Source: JAMXLO01 sp963791495 (GTDB lineage Bacteria > Pseudomonadota > Alphaproteobacteria > Acetobacterales > Acetobacteraceae). Taken from it: a stretch of DNA of 64,000 bases. Made by a program: the position numbers and the translations under genes. This document shows, one piece after another, positions 23,754 through 33,224 of this stretch. Positions within the stretch are counted from its first letter, which is position 1. The number at the start of each line of letters is the position of its first letter. Location: assembly GCA_963791495.1 (NCBI GenBank), contig CAWBST010000017.1:434001-498000 (forward strand), written 5' to 3'. The notes below the pieces were generated by a model. That model was not told where the DNA came from. It made no database searches and worked only from the letters and a program-made list of their open reading frames with translations.

Positions 23754-24792
23754 CCACGCAGTCGGGAGCGGCCCGCCGCGAGGCACCACGCGGCTCCCCG
23801 TGCCCTGCCCGCTGCACCGGATAAGGGCCATCGACGAACCTCTCGGCATGGTATCTCTTCGAGCCAACCAAGCGCGCCAATGGGCTTTTCACGTCTTCAT
23901 CGCGGCGCAGGTGACCGATGAGGCGACGGAAATCCCACTTCGGCTCCCAGCCAAGTTCACGACGAGCCCGTTCGTTGACATAGACGCGATCGATGCCCGG
24001 GAACATCTTCCAGCCGCGGCGCGCGTACGCCGACTGGTAATCCGGGACGCGTGATAGGGTCGCCCCTGGAGCATCCGCACGCAGCCGCTGCAGGTCCTCC
24101 AGTGAAAAGGGTGTCGTTGCGCTGATGATGTATCGCCGGAACCCGAGTGCCGGCGCACGTTCGGCGGCCAGCAGATGGGCTGTCGCGACATCCTCGAGAT
24201 CCACGCGCCGGAACAGGAACTCGTTCACCTTGGCGTTGTCATCCGTCCAGGCCAAGCGGACTGCCTTGTCATCGTCCTCCTCGGGGAAGAAGCGTGACGT
24301 CCTGAGCACGATGCAGGCAAGCCCCTCGTTCCGCGCGAACAACTGGCACAGGTCCTCGGCCGCTGCCTTGGTCACGCCGTAGATGTTCTTCGGGATCGGC
24401 GTGACATCTTCTGTCACCCATATGGCAGGACTTCCCGCCGGTGGTGCCAGCGCGTCGCCGAATACACTCGTCGTGCTCGTGTAGACGAAGGACCCGACAC
24501 CCGCCGTCATCGCCGCTTCGAGGAGATTGAGCGTGCCCGTGATGTTCGTATCAACGAATTCCTCTCGGCTGTGCGTGGCGACATGAGGCTTATGCAGTGT
24601 GGCGGCGTGCAAGACGACGCGCACACCTTTCATGCTTCGCGCCACGCAGTCGCGGTCCCTTATCGAGCCAACGTTCGTTGTGAATGGCCCGGCAATCCTG
24701 TCGAGCCCGACGACATCCCGGCCTTGATCACGCAACGTGCGGACGAGGGCCTCGCCGAGGTGCCCGGAACTTCCTGTGACCAGCGTCTTCAT
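23749..24792 (-). CDS. NAD-dependent epimerase/dehydratase (extended SDR)
   Basis: 347 residues: TGSSGHLGEALVRTLRDQG nucleotide-binding motif at the N-terminus, SFVYTSTTSVFGDA (catalytic Thr/Ser) and IYGVTKAAAEDLCQ (catalytic YxxxK), then ERARRELGWEPKWDFRR near the C-terminus. Typical sugar-nucleotide epimerase or dehydrogenase layout, cytosolic. The last 25 or so residues, after HAERFVDGPYPV, are Arg/Ala/Gly-rich and unlike the family; the natural end may be near there. Divergent from the flavin oxidoreductase gene. Substrate unknown. Confidence 0.87.
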   Translation of the reverse strand: MKTLVTGSSGHLGEALVRTLRDQGRDVVGLDRIAGPFTTNVGSIRDRDCVARSMKGVRVVLHAATLHKPHVATHSREEFVDTNITGTLNLLEAAMTAGVGSFVYTSTTSVFGDALAPPAGSPAIWVTEDVTPIPKNIYGVTKAAAEDLCQLFARNEGLACIVLRTSRFFPEEDDDKAVRLAWTDDNAKVNEFLFRRVDLEDVATAHLLAAERAPALGFRRYIISATTPFSLEDLQRLRADAPGATLSRVPDYQSAYARRGWKMFPGIDRVYVNERARRELGWEPKWDFRRLIGHLRRDEDVKSPLARLVGSKRYHAERFVDGPYPVQRAGHGEPRGASRRAAPDCVV

Positions 24793-24896
24793 GCCAGCAA
24801 CACTCCTGCCCGGGCTCTACCCCGACACACCGAATGCACGCAATGGGCGTCGAGCGTAGACACTTCCTCCAGATGACGGGATGATAAAGCCGCTCG

Positions 24897-26348
24897 ATGG
24901 GCACCAGGCAGATGACGACCGGAATGCAAGCAATGAATCGATCGACGGACCCTGACTCCTGTGCCCGAACGGCGCTTCGCCTGATTGGCCCCGATCCCGC
25001 CAACTGGGTCCCGGATCGTCAGGGCATCGACCATAACGTCGCCATCATCGGCGGCGGACAGACCGGCTGCGCGCTTGCGTTCGCACTGCGTCGCGCCGGG
25101 ATAGGCAAGGTCACCGTGCTAGATGCGGCGCCCGACGAACAACGCGCCGGCATCTGGCTCAACGCAGCACGGATGAACCTTCTGCGCACGCCGAAGACGC
25201 TACCCGGACCGGAACTCGGCATTCCCGCACTCAGCTTCCAGGCATGGTACGAGGCCCGTCACGGACAGGAGGCATACACTGCCATCGACCGGATAAAGCG
25301 CACGGACTGGGCCGATTATCTCAGCTGGTACAAACGTTTTCTCGGCATCAACCCGCGTTACCAGACACGCCTGGACCGGATCGAACCCACGGGCGATCAT
25401 TTCAAAATCCATCTCCGCACGCCGACTGGTGCGGTGATCGAGACAACCAGAAAGATCATTCTCGCGACAGGCTTTGCGGGCGCCGGCGGCAGGGTCATTC
25501 CGGACGTCCTGACCGCGCATCTGTCGCCCACCCGCTACGCACATACCGAGGATGCAATCGACTTCGCCGCTCTGCGTGGCAAGACGGTGGGTGTGATCGG
25601 CGCGGCGGCCTCCGCCTTCGATGCGGCCGGAGTCGCGCTGGAGCATGGCGCCGCGGATGTGCACCTGTTCGCCCGTCGCGACACGATCGCGGCGATACCG
25701 ATCACCCGGTCGCGTGGTTTTCCCGGAGCCTATGACAACTACCACCAGCTTCCGGATGCTGATCGCTGGCATCAGGCGATTCGCTTTTTCCGCACCGGCT
25801 CAACGCCCACGACCGACGCGATCGAGCGCACTGTCAAATACCCGAACTTTCATCTGCATCTTTCTACGCCGTGGACCAATGCCACGGAACTCGGCGGCAA
25901 GATCGAGTCGACCGTCAATGGCACGACATATCGCCTCGATTTCGTCATCGCCGGTACGGGATATTCCGGCGATCTCGCTTCGCGACCCGAGTTGCGCGAT
26001 TTCACCGACCAGATCCTGCTTTGGCGCGACCGCTACACACCCCCACTAGCGGAACAGGATGAGATGCTCGCCTGCTATCCTTATCTTGGCGCCGGGCACG
26101 AATTCCTGGAGCGGACCCCAGGCTCATCGCCGATGCTGCAACATATCCATGTGCAGAACCCGGCTGGTTTCGTCAGTTTCGGGTTGCCGATCGGCGACGT
26201 TCCAAGCATGAAGCGCGACATTCCCGTCATCGTTGGCCGCATCAGCGCCGATCTCTTCCAGGCGGACCTGGAGGTGCTGCGCCGCCGCATGACCGGCGAC
26301 GTCGCGCCTGACTTCTCCGAAGCGCTCTATCGATCGGCCGTGAGGTAG
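24897..26348 (+). CDS. FAD/NAD(P)-binding oxidoreductase (flavin monooxygenase-like)
   Basis: About 480 residues. The FAD-binding Rossmann motif VAIIGGGQTGCALAFALRRAG (about residues 45-65) and a second dinucleotide motif KTVGVIGAAASAFDAAGVALEHGA (about 225) give the two-domain layout of N-hydroxylating or Baeyer-Villiger-type flavoproteins. FVIAGTGYSGDLASRPEL corresponds to the late ATGY-like motif. The start is uncertain: 24897, 24912, 24924 and 24933 are all possible ATGs and none has a strong ribosome site. Convergent with the binding protein gene. Substrate unknown. Confidence 0.82.
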   Translation: MGTRQMTTGMQAMNRSTDPDSCARTALRLIGPDPANWVPDRQGIDHNVAIIGGGQTGCALAFALRRAGIGKVTVLDAAPDEQRAGIWLNAARMNLLRTPKTLPGPELGIPALSFQAWYEARHGQEAYTAIDRIKRTDWADYLSWYKRFLGINPRYQTRLDRIEPTGDHFKIHLRTPTGAVIETTRKIILATGFAGAGGRVIPDVLTAHLSPTRYAHTEDAIDFAALRGKTVGVIGAAASAFDAAGVALEHGAADVHLFARRDTIAAIPITRSRGFPGAYDNYHQLPDADRWHQAIRFFRTGSTPTTDAIERTVKYPNFHLHLSTPWTNATELGGKIESTVNGTTYRLDFVIAGTGYSGDLASRPELRDFTDQILLWRDRYTPPLAEQDEMLACYPYLGAGHEFLERTPGSSPMLQHIHVQNPAGFVSFGLPIGDVPSMKRDIPVIVGRISADLFQADLEVLRRRMTGDVAPDFSEALYRSAVR

Positions 26349-26361
26349 GCACGCCGACGCG

Positions 26362-27915
26362 TTACTCCTTGATCTCCATGTCCTCGTAGGATGGGAACGG
26401 GCTCATCCAGACGTCGGTGATCGTGTCCTTCGTCACACGCGGGCCAATCCCCATCAGGGCGCGCAAATCCATGATCGGTGCGAACATCACGCGGTCGATC
26501 GACAGCTGCTGGATCTGATCGAGCATCTGCTCACGCTTCGTGGCGTCGCGTTCGCCACCCTGCTGGAGGAACAGCTCATCGATATCGGGATAGCCACCGT
26601 TGGCGTAGGAACCCTTGGACCAAATGAATGACTCGACCCGGCTTGCGGCATTGCCCGAGTTTCCGGACGCAGCCATGTAGACTGCCGGCAACTTCTTCTC
26701 CAGCCAGCTCGCATAGAATGTCGCACGTTCCATCTGCCGCAACCTGACGCGGATACCGACAGCGTTCAGATCGTTGACCACCGCCTCGGCCACTGTCGGG
26801 AAGCCCGGGATCGCAGCGAAGTCACCGGCGTCAAAACCGTTCGGATAGCCAGCCTCGGCGAGCAACTTCTTCGCCTTCTCCGGATCATAGGGAGGCGGCT
26901 CGACCTGAAGTGCGAATTCCATGACCCGCGGTACGATCACACCGGCCGGCGGGCAGAAATCGAGGCAGGCCGCGTGGCTGATGCCCTTGCGGTCGAGCGC
27001 ATAATTCACCGCCTCCCGCATCCGCTTGTCGTGCCACGGCGAACTCGCATCCCATTGCTTGGCGAATTCGATCCAGAAGATCGAGGCGTGCTTGGTCGCC
27101 ACAATCTTGATCCCCGGCACAGTCTGCAAACCCTCGGCATCAGGGCCGTCGAGGGCATAGGCGATGTCGGCCTCGCCGGTCTTCAGCGTCAGCGCGCGTG
27201 TGGTGGCTTCGGGCACGCTGCGCATCACCAGCGTCTTCACGTTCGGTACGCGTCGCCAGTACTCGGGAACCGCTTCGAGCACGACCTCGATTCCCGGCCT
27301 GCTGCTGACGAACTTGTACGGTCCGGCACCGATCGGGTGCTTTTTGAAGCCGTCGTCACCGACATCGGTGAGGTACTTCTTCGGCAGCACGATCCCCGCG
27401 GCACTGGCCGTCGTCCCGAAAAAGGTCATGAAATCGGGCCATGGCACGCCAAGGTGGAAGCGCACAACGCGCGGATCGATGATCTCAACCTGCGTGACGT
27501 GTTCGTGCAGGATCTTTGCGGCGGCGCCATGGTAACGCTCGAAGCTGAATTTGACGTCCTCACTTGTCAGCGGGTCGCCATTGTGGAACTTCAGATTGGG
27601 GCGCAGCCTGAACTCATAGACGAGGCCGTCCTCGCTCTCGCTCCACGATTCGGCTAGACTTGGCCCCATCTTCTGTCCTGGATATGGACGCACCAGCGCA
27701 TCATGTATCGCATACAGCATGCCGAATGGCGTGATCTGTGGTGGCGCGGTTGACGGGTCGAACCAGCTCGGCGCGATGGTCACGTGCCAGGCCATCACCG
27801 CACGGCCCGACGGTGCGCGCGGTTCGGCGGACGCCACGGTTGCCGCGAAGACGGAACCCGCGAACAGCAGCGTCAAGGACAATGCCAAACGCCAACGATA
27901 GCTTCGCAAAGACAT
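26362..27915 (-). CDS. Peptide-type ABC transporter substrate-binding protein (family 5)
   Basis: 517 residues from ATG 27915 (GGAGGAGA upstream). The Sec-type signal MSLRSYRWRLALSLTLLFAG is cleaved near ASAEP. Family 5 domain: MLYAIHDALVRPYPGQKMGPS, LAESWSESEDGLVYEFRLRP, NLKFHNGDPLTSEDVKFSFERY. Periplasmic oligopeptide or related ligand receptor. It follows the TauD-like gene by about 46 bp on the same strand and may belong to the same transcript as the thiolase/ligase operon, which would make it the uptake receptor for that pathway's substrate. No permease genes nearby. Confidence 0.92.
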   Translation of the reverse strand: MSLRSYRWRLALSLTLLFAGSVFAATVASAEPRAPSGRAVMAWHVTIAPSWFDPSTAPPQITPFGMLYAIHDALVRPYPGQKMGPSLAESWSESEDGLVYEFRLRPNLKFHNGDPLTSEDVKFSFERYHGAAAKILHEHVTQVEIIDPRVVRFHLGVPWPDFMTFFGTTASAAGIVLPKKYLTDVGDDGFKKHPIGAGPYKFVSSRPGIEVVLEAVPEYWRRVPNVKTLVMRSVPEATTRALTLKTGEADIAYALDGPDAEGLQTVPGIKIVATKHASIFWIEFAKQWDASSPWHDKRMREAVNYALDRKGISHAACLDFCPPAGVIVPRVMEFALQVEPPPYDPEKAKKLLAEAGYPNGFDAGDFAAIPGFPTVAEAVVNDLNAVGIRVRLRQMERATFYASWLEKKLPAVYMAASGNSGNAASRVESFIWSKGSYANGGYPDIDELFLQQGGERDATKREQMLDQIQQLSIDRVMFAPIMDLRALMGIGPRVTKDTITDVWMSPFPSYEDMEIKE

Positions 27916-27961
27916 CACCGTCGTCTCCTCCCCGTTTCTTCTGCTGTCAGTCAGTAGCGGC

Positions 27962-29020
27962 TCATCCAGGCACAAGCGGTGCGTGCAGGCGGGTACCCTT
28001 GCAGATGATCCCGCCGCGGTCACCGACAGCGACACCGCCATAACATTCGGCAAAGACCGGTGGCAGCGGCCGAGCGGCCGGGGGCGCAAGCCACAGGCGC
28101 AACAGGTGGCGCTTGCGCTCGGCCTCGGGCCAGTCCTCGTAGCCCGTACGGGCATGCAGGATCGTATGGTTGTGCAGGAACTGGATGTCACCGGGCATGA
28201 AACTCATATCGAGTCGCAGTTCGGGATCGCCGGCTAATTCGGCGAACATGTCCAGCGCCTCTACATCCTCGGCCGTGAGCCGCCGCGCCTCGGGAAACCG
28301 TTGCGACGACCCGATATGCAATCGTGAATACAGCACCGAGAGGTAGCCGCCGTGCTCATTGAACACCGGCGCTTCGTAGAACGGCCCCTTGCCCTCCGGC
28401 ACCTCGCCGCGCCGATCGACAGGGAATGGCTGGTACAGCCGCTCCAGCAGATCGGGTCGGCGCTCCGCCATGACATTGTGGACGGTCATCGAGCTGACGA
28501 TCGCAGAAAGCCCGCCTGATTTCGCTCGCCTCAGGCACAGCAGCGCGACGACGTCACTGCGATCAATATGGAAGTTCTGGCGTTCAGAGGTCGCATAGCT
28601 GCGAATGTTCGGATTGGCGGCGCTGCTTCCACCAAGGTCGTAGATGTGTCCAAGCAGATGCCCATGCGCGTTCTGCGAGCGGGCACTACCGAAATAGGTG
28701 CCGATGCCCCAATAGGCTGTCGCGCTCTCTGCGATGGGCCGACCCTCGACCGGCACGCCTCGCAGCAGAACGAAACCGCGCCCAACGAGCACTTCGCCTC
28801 GCAGTCGGTCGAGCACTGGCCCGAGCGTCGGCAGCGGGAAGTCCTCACGACGGATATCGGCGATATCGATGCCGCGTGCCAGCACCGATTTCAGCGCCGC
28901 TTCGATCTCGGCGATTTCCGATGATGACAGGCAATAGGTCCACTCCGCCTCACGCCCGCGCATATCCGCGCCGATCCAGGCGGACGGTCCCTCGATCAGT
29001 TGCCGCAACAATGCCTCCAT
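27962..29020 (-). CDS. TauD/TfdA-family Fe(II)/2-oxoglutarate dioxygenase
   Basis: 352 residues from ATG 29020. The facial triad is visible: HxD in NFHIDRSDVV (about 150) and the distal His in ILHARTGYEDW (about 297), followed by the Arg in RHLLRLWLAPP that binds 2-oxoglutarate. Typical reactions are hydroxylation or oxidative cleavage of small acids or amino acid derivatives in the cytosol. It starts 12 bp after the stop of the DOPA-dioxygenase-like gene, so it is part of the minus-strand operon. Substrate unknown. Confidence 0.9.
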   Translation of the reverse strand: MEALLRQLIEGPSAWIGADMRGREAEWTYCLSSSEIAEIEAALKSVLARGIDIADIRREDFPLPTLGPVLDRLRGEVLVGRGFVLLRGVPVEGRPIAESATAYWGIGTYFGSARSQNAHGHLLGHIYDLGGSSAANPNIRSYATSERQNFHIDRSDVVALLCLRRAKSGGLSAIVSSMTVHNVMAERRPDLLERLYQPFPVDRRGEVPEGKGPFYEAPVFNEHGGYLSVLYSRLHIGSSQRFPEARRLTAEDVEALDMFAELAGDPELRLDMSFMPGDIQFLHNHTILHARTGYEDWPEAERKRHLLRLWLAPPAARPLPPVFAECYGGVAVGDRGGIICKGTRLHAPLVPG

Positions 29021-29031
29021 ATCCCCGCTGC

Positions 29032-29385
29032 CTACCCCACTTCGCGCAGCACGTGCGTCTTTACCGGCAGCACCTCGCCCATCCACATCGCGTTCACCGT
29101 GTGATCATCGCGCGGACGGCCGGACTGCGGGTGTACCAACACCGTCAGCCCCATGCGGTTCATCATGATGAACGGCACCAGCGAGGGGAACAGCTCCGGC
29201 GGAAACGCGATCTGATACATCGCCTGCACATGCGGCCCCACCTCCTCGTCGTGCCAGCTTCCCATCCGCATCTGTCCGGCGAACCGCTCCTCCACCCATT
29301 GCCGCAACTGCGCGGCCTTTGGCTTGGTGGATGGATCGTAGTAGACGTGCACGTGGTAGTCCTTGATCGCAGCTATGTCCTGCAT
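29032..29385 (-). CDS. DOPA 4,5-dioxygenase-like protein, copy 1
   Basis: 117 residues: IKDYHVHVYYDPSTKPKA, GPHVQAMYQIAFPPELF and LTVLVHPQSGRPRDDH give the His-rich pattern of the small DOPA 4,5-dioxygenase family (extradiol-type, Fe(II)). Plant and fungal relatives act in betalain or catechol cleavage; bacterial members are mostly uncharacterised. The ATG overlaps the stop of the acyl-CoA ligase (TGATG), so translation is coupled. A second, diverged member lies at 32696-33085. Confidence 0.85.
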   Translation of the reverse strand: MQDIAAIKDYHVHVYYDPSTKPKAAQLRQWVEERFAGQMRMGSWHDEEVGPHVQAMYQIAFPPELFPSLVPFIMMNRMGLTVLVHPQSGRPRDDHTVNAMWMGEVLPVKTHVLREVG

Positions 29386-30926
29386 CACTCGGTCTCCTCC
29401 AACAGACGCTTCACGTCGCGCTTCACGACCTTCCCGTAACCGGACTTCGGCAGCTCCGGCCAGAATGCGAAACGCGCCGGCCATTTGTATTTCGCTAGCT
29501 TCCCCTCAAGATGCGCGAGTACCTCGCGTTCCGTCACGTCCGCAGCTCCAGCCAGCACAAGCACGGCAACGCCACACTCGCCCCACTTCTCGTGCGGCAT
29601 GCCGACGACGCAGGCCTCCGTCACGGCGGGATGGGTCAGCAGTACCTCTTCGATCTCGCGCGGGTAAACGTTCGAGCCGCCGGAGATGTACATGTCCGAT
29701 GCTCGGCCCGTGATATAGACGAATCCCTGTTCGTCCATATGTCCCAGATCGCCGGTATGGAACCAGCCGAAGCGCGTGGCCTGCGCGGTTGCTTCCGGAT
29801 TATTGTGATAACCCGCGAACACGCCCGGGCCACGCACGCAGATCTCGCCGGTCGCGCCGGGTGGCAGATATGCGCCATCCAAATCGAGAATTGCGACGTC
29901 CATGCCCGTACGCGGATAGCCGCAGCTTCCGATCTTCATGTCATCGTCGACGCTGTGCAGAGCGGGCGGCAGCACGGTGATGTTGCCGGTCACCTCACCC
30001 ATGCCGAAATACTGCACCAGCACCTTGCCCAGCTTGCGCAGCGCGTGCTGCTGATCGGCCCGATACATCGGCGCGCCGGCATAGATCACATAGCGCAGCG
30101 ACGCATGGTCGCAGCGATCCACCGCGTCATGCCGCGTCAGCATTGTCAGGATGGTCGGCACGGTGAACATGTTGCTCACGCGATGCCGTTCGACCAGCCG
30201 CCACGCTTCCTCACAATCCAGCCGCTCACCGGACAACAGCACGCTGGCTGCGCCGCGTGCCACCTGCGCCAGTGCGTGGATGCCGGCGCCGTGCGACAGC
30301 GGCGCCACCACCAGCGAGACGTCGTGCTCTGTCGTGCCTGGCATCAGATCGCACAGGTGATTGCAGACAACGTATTCCATCTGCCCATGCGTTAGGACGC
30401 CTGCCTTCGGCCGCCCCGTCGTGCCAGAGGTATAGAAGAACCACGCCGCGTCATCCCGATCCACATCCTTGGCGCGCGCCATTGGCGAGCCGGACGTGGC
30501 CAGCGTCTCCCACGCCAGCTCGCCCTCGCCGATCGAAACATGCAGCCGCGCCGCGGGATTTTCCGCCCGGGCCGCCCCCGCATGATCGGGGAATGCGGCA
30601 TCGAAAATATGCACGACAGCACCGGACGATTTCGCGAGATATGCCACCTCCGGAGGCGTCAACCGGAAGTTCGTCGGCACCCACACCGCGCCCAGCATCC
30701 ACGACGCGAACATAGTCTCGAGCACCGCGTTGGAATTACGCGCGTGCACCAGCACCCGATCGCCATGCCTGACGCCGCGCTCCGCCAACGCGCCGGCCGC
30801 GCGCCGCACTCGCATACAAAACTCCGCCCAGCTCCACACACGGTCTCGCCAGATGATCGCCGGCCTATCGGGAAACCGCCGAGTAGTCTGCAGCAGCAGG
30901 TGCGTGAGATTGCTGGTCGGGATCAG
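29385..30926 (-). CDS. Acyl-CoA synthetase (AMP-forming, class I adenylate-forming)
   Basis: About 513 residues. Motifs: FYTSGTTGRPKAGVLTHGQ (P-loop-like), YFGMGEVTGNI, GWFHTGDLGHMDEQGFVYITGR and the late Lys motif SGYGKVVKRDVKRLL. It activates a carboxylic acid as acyl-AMP, then acyl-CoA. There is no ATG, GTG or TTG near the expected N-terminus. GGAGG inside the thiolase gene is seven bases before CTG 30926, whose last bases overlap the thiolase stop (CTGA), so a CTG start is my best reading. The 3' end overlaps the next gene. Confidence 0.88.
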   Translation of the reverse strand: MIPTSNLTHLLLQTTRRFPDRPAIIWRDRVWSWAEFCMRVRRAAGALAERGVRHGDRVLVHARNSNAVLETMFASWMLGAVWVPTNFRLTPPEVAYLAKSSGAVVHIFDAAFPDHAGAARAENPAARLHVSIGEGELAWETLATSGSPMARAKDVDRDDAAWFFYTSGTTGRPKAGVLTHGQMEYVVCNHLCDLMPGTTEHDVSLVVAPLSHGAGIHALAQVARGAASVLLSGERLDCEEAWRLVERHRVSNMFTVPTILTMLTRHDAVDRCDHASLRYVIYAGAPMYRADQQHALRKLGKVLVQYFGMGEVTGNITVLPPALHSVDDDMKIGSCGYPRTGMDVAILDLDGAYLPPGATGEICVRGPGVFAGYHNNPEATAQATRFGWFHTGDLGHMDEQGFVYITGRASDMYISGGSNVYPREIEEVLLTHPAVTEACVVGMPHEKWGECGVAVLVLAGAADVTEREVLAHLEGKLAKYKWPARFAFWPELPKSGYGKVVKRDVKRLLEETE

Positions 30927-32092
30927 CGAACCGCCTCCAGGATCGACACGTAGTTCGCCACCGCCGCACCGCCCATGTTGAACACGCCGGCGATGTCCGC
31001 CTTCGGCAACTGCATCGCGCCCGCCTGACCGGTGAGCTGCATGGCGGTTACCGCATGCATCGACACACCGGTAGCGCCGATCGGATGGCCCTTCGCCTTC
31101 AGCCCGCCCGACGGATTGACCGGCAGCCGTCCGTCCTTCGCCGTCCAACCTTCCAGGACCGCACGCGCGCCCTGCCCCGACGCGGTCAGTCCCATCGCCT
31201 CGTATTCCAGCAGTTCGGCGATGGTGAAGCAGTCGTGCGATTCAACGAACGACAGTTCGTCCAGCTTCACATCGGCCATATCGAGCGCGCGCCGCCACGC
31301 CTCTGCCGCACCCTCGAAGCGGGTGACGTCACGCTTGCTGATCGGCAGGAAGTCGTTCACCTGCACGGCCGCGCGGAACCTTACCGCCTTCCCCATCGAA
31401 CGCGCCGTCTCCTCGTCGGTCATCACCAGCGCCGCGGCGCCATCCGACACCAGCGAGCAGTCGGTGCGCTTCAGCGGCGGCGCGACATACGGGTTCTTCT
31501 CGCTGACATGGCGGCAGAAGTCGTATCCCAGATCCTTGCGCATCTGCGCATAGGGGTTGTCCACGCCGTTCTTGTGGTTCTTTGCCGCGATCGCCGCCAG
31601 CGCATCCGACTGGTCGCCGTAACGCTGGAAATACCGCTCCGCAATGCGGCCGAACACGCCCGCGAACCCGGCGGGGATGTCGGCCTCTTCCTTCTGGTAG
31701 CTAGCCTTCAGCAGGATGTCGCCGACTTGCGCACCAGGCGTCGCGGTCATCTTCTCTACCCCGATCACCAGCGCGAACCGTCCACGCCCCGCGGCGAGGA
31801 AATCGCGCGCGCCGTGGACCGCCGCTGACCCTGACGCGCAGGCATTCTCGTACCGCGTGATTGGCCGGAACCGCAGCTCCGGCACGTGCTGCAGTACCAG
31901 CGAGGCGGGAAAGTCCTGCGCGGAAAAACCGTTGTTGAACAGGCTGATGAAACTTGCCTCCACATCGGTCGGCGCGATACCTGCATCATCGATCGCGGCG
32001 CGCGCGACACGGCCGATCAGCGCCTCGATATCGGGATCGTCCAGCTTGCCGAACGGCGAATGTGCCCAGCCAACGATGCAGGCTTCGGTCAT
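30923..32092 (-). CDS. Thiolase-family protein (SCP2/lipid-transfer type)
   Basis: 389 residues from ATG 32092 (AGGAG seven bases upstream): MTEACIVGWAHSPFGKLDDP. The acyl-binding Cys is in ENACASGSAAVHGA (about 90) and the His in GHPIGATGVS (about 345). The usual second Cys near the C-terminus is replaced (VFNMGGAAVANYV), as in SCP2/SCPx-like thiolases that lack normal biosynthetic thiolase chemistry. HDCFTIAELLEYEAMGL is typical of that subgroup. First gene of the run thiolase, CoA ligase, DOPA-dioxygenase-like, TauD, probably an acyl-CoA side-chain or aromatic-acid pathway. Confidence 0.9.
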   Translation of the reverse strand: MTEACIVGWAHSPFGKLDDPDIEALIGRVARAAIDDAGIAPTDVEASFISLFNNGFSAQDFPASLVLQHVPELRFRPITRYENACASGSAAVHGARDFLAAGRGRFALVIGVEKMTATPGAQVGDILLKASYQKEEADIPAGFAGVFGRIAERYFQRYGDQSDALAAIAAKNHKNGVDNPYAQMRKDLGYDFCRHVSEKNPYVAPPLKRTDCSLVSDGAAALVMTDEETARSMGKAVRFRAAVQVNDFLPISKRDVTRFEGAAEAWRRALDMADVKLDELSFVESHDCFTIAELLEYEAMGLTASGQGARAVLEGWTAKDGRLPVNPSGGLKAKGHPIGATGVSMHAVTAMQLTGQAGAMQLPKADIAGVFNMGGAAVANYVSILEAVR

Positions 32093-32197
32093 GTGCGGTC
32101 TCCTGATCTGCTGGTAAGACCCTAGCTCCGGTGTCGGGTTTGCGACAGAGGCGGTTCGGCGTGGTATCAGGAGCCTATCGATCAAGGGGAGACCGTC

Positions 32198-32695
32198 ATG
32201 GCGCCGCCGCGACTGCACGCGTTGACATTGCTTGCCTCACTGGCACTCGGGCTGGTCGCGGGCAGCGCCGGTGCACAGCAGCCGACACAGGCTCAGGCGA
32301 ACGCGATCCGCCAATCGTGCCGCAGCGACTACCAGGCACATTGTGCGAGTGTGCCGACCGGCGGTAGCGCCGCCCTGCAATGCCTGCAGAACAACATGGC
32401 TGGCCTGTCGCCTGGCTGTCAGGCCGCAGTCGGCGCGATCGAAGGCGGAACCGCATCAGGTCCGCCACCCGGTGCCTCGCAGGGCAGACCGGCTCCGGCA
32501 CCGATGCCACCACCTGGCATGCCGATGCGCGAACAGGCCGCGATGATGCGTAACGCCTGCGGCGGCGATTTCCGTGCGTATTGCCGAGGTGTGCGCATGG
32601 GTGGCGGCAGGGCATTGGCGTGCCTCGCCGACCATCAGGAGAGCCTCACGCCGCCCTGCCGGGAAGCGCTGGCGGCGGCGCGCGGCGCTCGTTAG
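32198..32695 (+). CDS. Secreted cysteine-rich-repeat protein
   Basis: 165 residues with a signal peptide (LHALTLLASLALGLVAGSAG, cleaved after AGAQ). Two copies of the Cys-rich repeat follow: SCRSDYQAHCASV...CLQNNMAGLSPGC (about 40-75) and ACGGDFRAYCRGV...CLADHQESLTPPC (about 120-155). They are joined by a Pro/Gly/Met-rich linker. This spacing matches the Cys_rich_FGFR-type repeat found in many proteobacterial periplasmic proteins of unknown role. Divergent from the thiolase operon and abutting the convergent DOPA-dioxygenase-like gene (stops one base apart). Confidence 0.85.
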   Translation: MAPPRLHALTLLASLALGLVAGSAGAQQPTQAQANAIRQSCRSDYQAHCASVPTGGSAALQCLQNNMAGLSPGCQAAVGAIEGGTASGPPPGASQGRPAPAPMPPPGMPMREQAAMMRNACGGDFRAYCRGVRMGGGRALACLADHQESLTPPCREALAAARGAR

Positions 32696-33085
32696 TCAGT
32701 GCGTTGGATACTGCTCCGCGCGATAGCCGGGCCGCAGGGTGTCGAGCGTCAGCGCGACTGGCGAACCAAGCCAGATCGCATAGCGACTGTGGTCGTCGTA
32801 GGAGCTGTCCGTCAGCGGATGCACGAGGACGTCCAGGCCCTGCCTGTTCAACATCAGCCATGGCACGATCGTGTCGAACTGAGCCGTGGTGAAGGTGAAT
32901 CGGAACTGTGGGACCAGATGTGGCCCAATCGGTGCATCGCTCAATTGCCTGGCCTCCACACCGAACGTGGCGGTGAGCGTTTCGCGCACCTGCTCGGCGA
33001 GCGTGCGCGTCTCCGGGGCGTAGTAGACGTGCCCGTGATACCCATCGATCGTGACCGTGCCGGATTTTGGTTCGGTTATGCTCAT
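32696..33085 (-). CDS. DOPA 4,5-dioxygenase-like protein, copy 2
   Basis: 129 residues from ATG 33085 (GGAGG seven bases upstream). The family pattern is complete: IDGYHGHVYYAPETRTLAEQ, GPHLVPQFRFTFTTAQF and LDVLVHPLTDSSYDDHSRYA, including the spaced histidines. Clearly diverged from the operon copy at 29032-29385. It stands alone on its strand, so it may have a separate role. Reaction unproven in bacteria. Confidence 0.87.
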   Translation of the reverse strand: MSITEPKSGTVTIDGYHGHVYYAPETRTLAEQVRETLTATFGVEARQLSDAPIGPHLVPQFRFTFTTAQFDTIVPWLMLNRQGLDVLVHPLTDSSYDDHSRYAIWLGSPVALTLDTLRPGYRAEQYPTH

Positions 33086-33224
33086 GACACATCCTCCCGA
33101 GCGAGTTTGCCGGATTCTCGCTCGCGTGGACGGCCAGCACAATAGCGGGACAACGACGCGACCCGATCAGCAGCGACGCAACACGAGGGTCCAGGACTGC
33201 GTCACTGCCAAACGGGGATTGGCG

